Shown here: in pieces, positions 21,188 to 22,483 of the stretch
Layout of the letters: each line of letters opens with the position of its first letter
Position numbering within the stretch: position 1 is the first letter of the stretch
DNA from: a virus
Strand: one strand, 5' to 3'
Virus record (IMG/VR): IMGVR_UViG_3300024895_000073
Coordinates: 1 to 22,483 of that record
Length of the DNA stretch: 22,483 bases
Notes under the pieces: generated by a model
Database searches by the model: none
Seen by the model: only the letters and a program-made list of their open reading frames with translations
What the model was told of the DNA's origin: nothing
Made by a program: the position numbers and the translations under genes

Positions 21188-22156
21188 CTAGTTTGCTTCA
21201 AATGACTGAAGACCATTAGTAGGGTTTCTTTTAAGGGTTAAAACTTTATTCTCTACAGCTAAATCAATATAGTTGGAGACCCAATCTAAACCAAGATTCG
21301 AAACTCCTATATAGTGCTGCCGTTCTTGATGTACTAAAAATAGACAGTCTGAGAAGGTGACTAGCCCTGATTGAGAATAGAGGCTACTCATTCTAAACTG
21401 ATATTTGTTATTAAAGTAAGAGCTTTTGTAAACTCCTTCTAAAATATCTGGATAGCTCTTTGTTTTATCTTCAATCCAAGAAGTATCTTTAAGAATTACC
21501 TTATCATTTAAACCAGTGAAAGGATTATCTCCTAAAACTCTATCTAAATTACCAAATAATAATCTTACATCTATATTTGATATAATCTTTTTGGCATAAT
21601 TAGAATCTACGTTATCAGAGCCTTTTGACGATAGGTATTTAAACGCACTCTCTATAGTACCTATATTCTTATGATACTCGAAATATGTTAAACATCTTAA
21701 GAAAAAAGTATAGAATGAGATTGCTAATGGAGCCTTTATCCAAAATTTATCACCTATGATAACTAAATGAGCCCTGCCGAATCTATCTAATTCGTTAGTA
21801 CTACAGACTTCAGTTAGTTTTATACCGAGATGTTGTTCAAACTCATGCAATATTCTGATGTTATTTAATAAATGATTCATTCCATCTGGGTTAATAGAGA
21901 TAGAGATGGACGTTTGGTTTGTATCAGTCAATAGATCTTCTTCTAGAATCATATTTGAAAATATATTCCTTACCTTTTTGTGAGCACATACACAAGCTGG
22001 CCCAACAAAATCTCTACATAAAGATGGGTAATTTAATTCTAGGAATGTATCATCCTCCTTCATTTTTAATAAAGCAAATGCAGGGGCATTACTAATATCT
22101 ATAGAAGTGTGGTCATTTACTCTACTTGTTAGAAGTTTTAATTTTACAATTCTCAT
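21188..22156 (-). CDS. Unknown protein B of a tandem paralogous pair, 322 aa
   Basis: Paralogue of the following gene. Shared landmarks are MRI-K at the start, APAFALL (24-30), CRDFVGPAC (47-55), GDKFWIKAPLAISFYTF, RCLTY, DVRLLFGNLDRVLGDNPFTG, QSGLVTFSDCLFL and GLDWVSNYIDLA near the C terminus. Between these blocks the two proteins differ strongly, so the duplication is old or the copies have separate jobs. The C-R-D-F-V-G...C motif and the G-D-x-x-W-x-K-x-P-x-A-I-S-x-Y-T-F motif are the best handles for a family search. The start follows the stop of the zinc-ribbon frame by 3 bases. Confidence 0.8.
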   Translation of the reverse strand: MRIVKLKLLTSRVNDHTSIDISNAPAFALLKMKEDDTFLELNYPSLCRDFVGPACVCAHKKVRNIFSNMILEEDLLTDTNQTSISISINPDGMNHLLNNIRILHEFEQHLGIKLTEVCSTNELDRFGRAHLVIIGDKFWIKAPLAISFYTFFLRCLTYFEYHKNIGTIESAFKYLSSKGSDNVDSNYAKKIISNIDVRLLFGNLDRVLGDNPFTGLNDKVILKDTSWIEDKTKSYPDILEGVYKSSYFNNKYQFRMSSLYSQSGLVTFSDCLFLVHQERQHYIGVSNLGLDWVSNYIDLAVENKVLTLKRNPTNGLQSFEAN

Positions 22157-22159
22157 AAT

Positions 22160-22482
22160 TTAATATATACTCTCTGGAAATGAGGCAACGCAATAGTTGC
22201 AATAAGGTTTATTATCAATTGCTATAAATGGTTTCTCTGAAATAACCTCTTCGTCACAATTAGAGCAGTAGACTTTTTTTTTTCAAATTGTACTACAGTA
22301 CCACCACCATAATCCTCATAATCTTCTTCATTATCATCTGGTAGCTCGTCTGCTAGTCCTAGTATCCTTCCTGATGCTACCTCATCAGAGTGCATTGATG
22401 TAAGGGTCACCTTTACCATCTTACCTAAATAAGAATCCATATCTTGTTTAGTCTGTCCACCAATTTGAATTTCAAGATCATT
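22160..22482 (-). CDS. Acidic/zinc-ribbon protein read through a -1 frameshift, 5' partial
   Basis: The frame is open to the right edge, so ATG at 22440 is probably internal. The first part (NDLEIQIGGQTKQDMDSYLG, ELPDDNEEDYEDYGGG) is acidic. Read without a shift, the frame crosses ten A residues and ends at 22222 after STALIVTK... and RLFQRNHL, which look random. Read with a -1 shift at A-AAA-AAG (22279-22273) it continues VYCSNCDEEVISEKPF and PYCNYCVASFPESIY to a stop at 22160-22162. That downstream frame has a clear CxxC...CxxC zinc ribbon and ends 3 bases before the next gene. Either the gene uses frameshifting, or one A is missing from the assembly, or the gene is broken. Confidence 0.7.
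22273..22283 (-). promoter_or_regulatory. Candidate A-AAA-AAG ribosomal slip site (A10 run)
   Basis: Ten A residues followed by G on the coding strand. The zero-frame codons are GAA AAA AAA AAG, so the last seven bases are A-AAA-AAG in the phase used by E. coli dnaX for -1 frameshifting. A -1 move enters the zinc-ribbon frame directly. An A10 run can also cause RNA polymerase slippage. No strong downstream stem-loop was seen by eye. Confidence 0.5.
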
Positions 22483-22483
22483 A

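Overview
The window is a piece of an AT-rich tailed-phage (Caudoviricetes) genome. The evidence is a T7-style replication set (zinc-finger/TOPRIM primase fused to a hexameric helicase, family A DNA polymerase, 5'-3' exonuclease, acidic-tailed ssDNA-binding protein), a nucleotide-supply set (class I ribonucleotide reductase NrdA/NrdB, flavin-dependent thymidylate synthase, MazG-like pyrophosphohydrolase), and dense packing with ATGA or TAATG start/stop overlaps at almost every junction. No phage RNA polymerase is visible. Two exact TTGACA-17-TATAAT promoters suggest use of host sigma70 polymerase. A lipoprotein signal peptide and a SleB-type wall hydrolase fit a bacterial, probably Gram-negative, host. 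The combination resembles marine podoviruses of the SIO1/Zobellvirus kind, but that placement is inference.

Layout. From 2 to 1618 the + strand carries the C-terminal part of a large, probably virion-associated protein. A near-perfect bidirectional terminator (1625-1666) closes it and also closes the opposing transcription unit. Everything from 1730 to the right edge is coded on the - strand, so that unit is read from right to left. Its order is: an acidic/zinc-ribbon protein interrupted by a frameshift, two tandem paralogues of unknown function, primase-helicase, two small genes, the polymerase 3'-5' exonuclease as a separate gene, two small genes, an RNA ligase, a small gene, the polymerase domain as a separate gene, and two small genes. 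After an internal consensus promoter (13819-13847) come a zinc-binding miniprotein, ssDNA-binding protein, several tiny membrane proteins, 5'-3' exonuclease, HNH endonuclease, ThyX, a metallophosphoesterase, MazG, a DUF6378-like protein and a SleB-like wall hydrolase. A - strand terminator (6612-6646) then separates this from nrdB, nrdA, a lipoprotein, a secreted protein, a membrane miniprotein and an HTH protein.

How it works together. Primase-helicase, the two-piece polymerase and the ssDNA-binding protein form the replisome. The 5' exonuclease, and perhaps the HNH enzyme, degrade host DNA or process recombination intermediates. RNR, ThyX and MazG supply and clean up dNTPs. The RNA ligase probably repairs cleaved RNA. 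About seven open reading frames of 18-51 codons, most predicted to span the membrane, sit in the gaps between larger genes and look translationally coupled to them.

Most notable points: a dnaX-like A-AAA-AAG slip site that would fuse an acidic domain to a zinc ribbon; a polymerase split into two complete genes around an RNA ligase; a ThyX whose two halves are in circularly permuted order; a consensus promoter on the + strand firing antisense into the early-gene operon; and a wall hydrolase whose signal-anchor is out of frame with the only good start.
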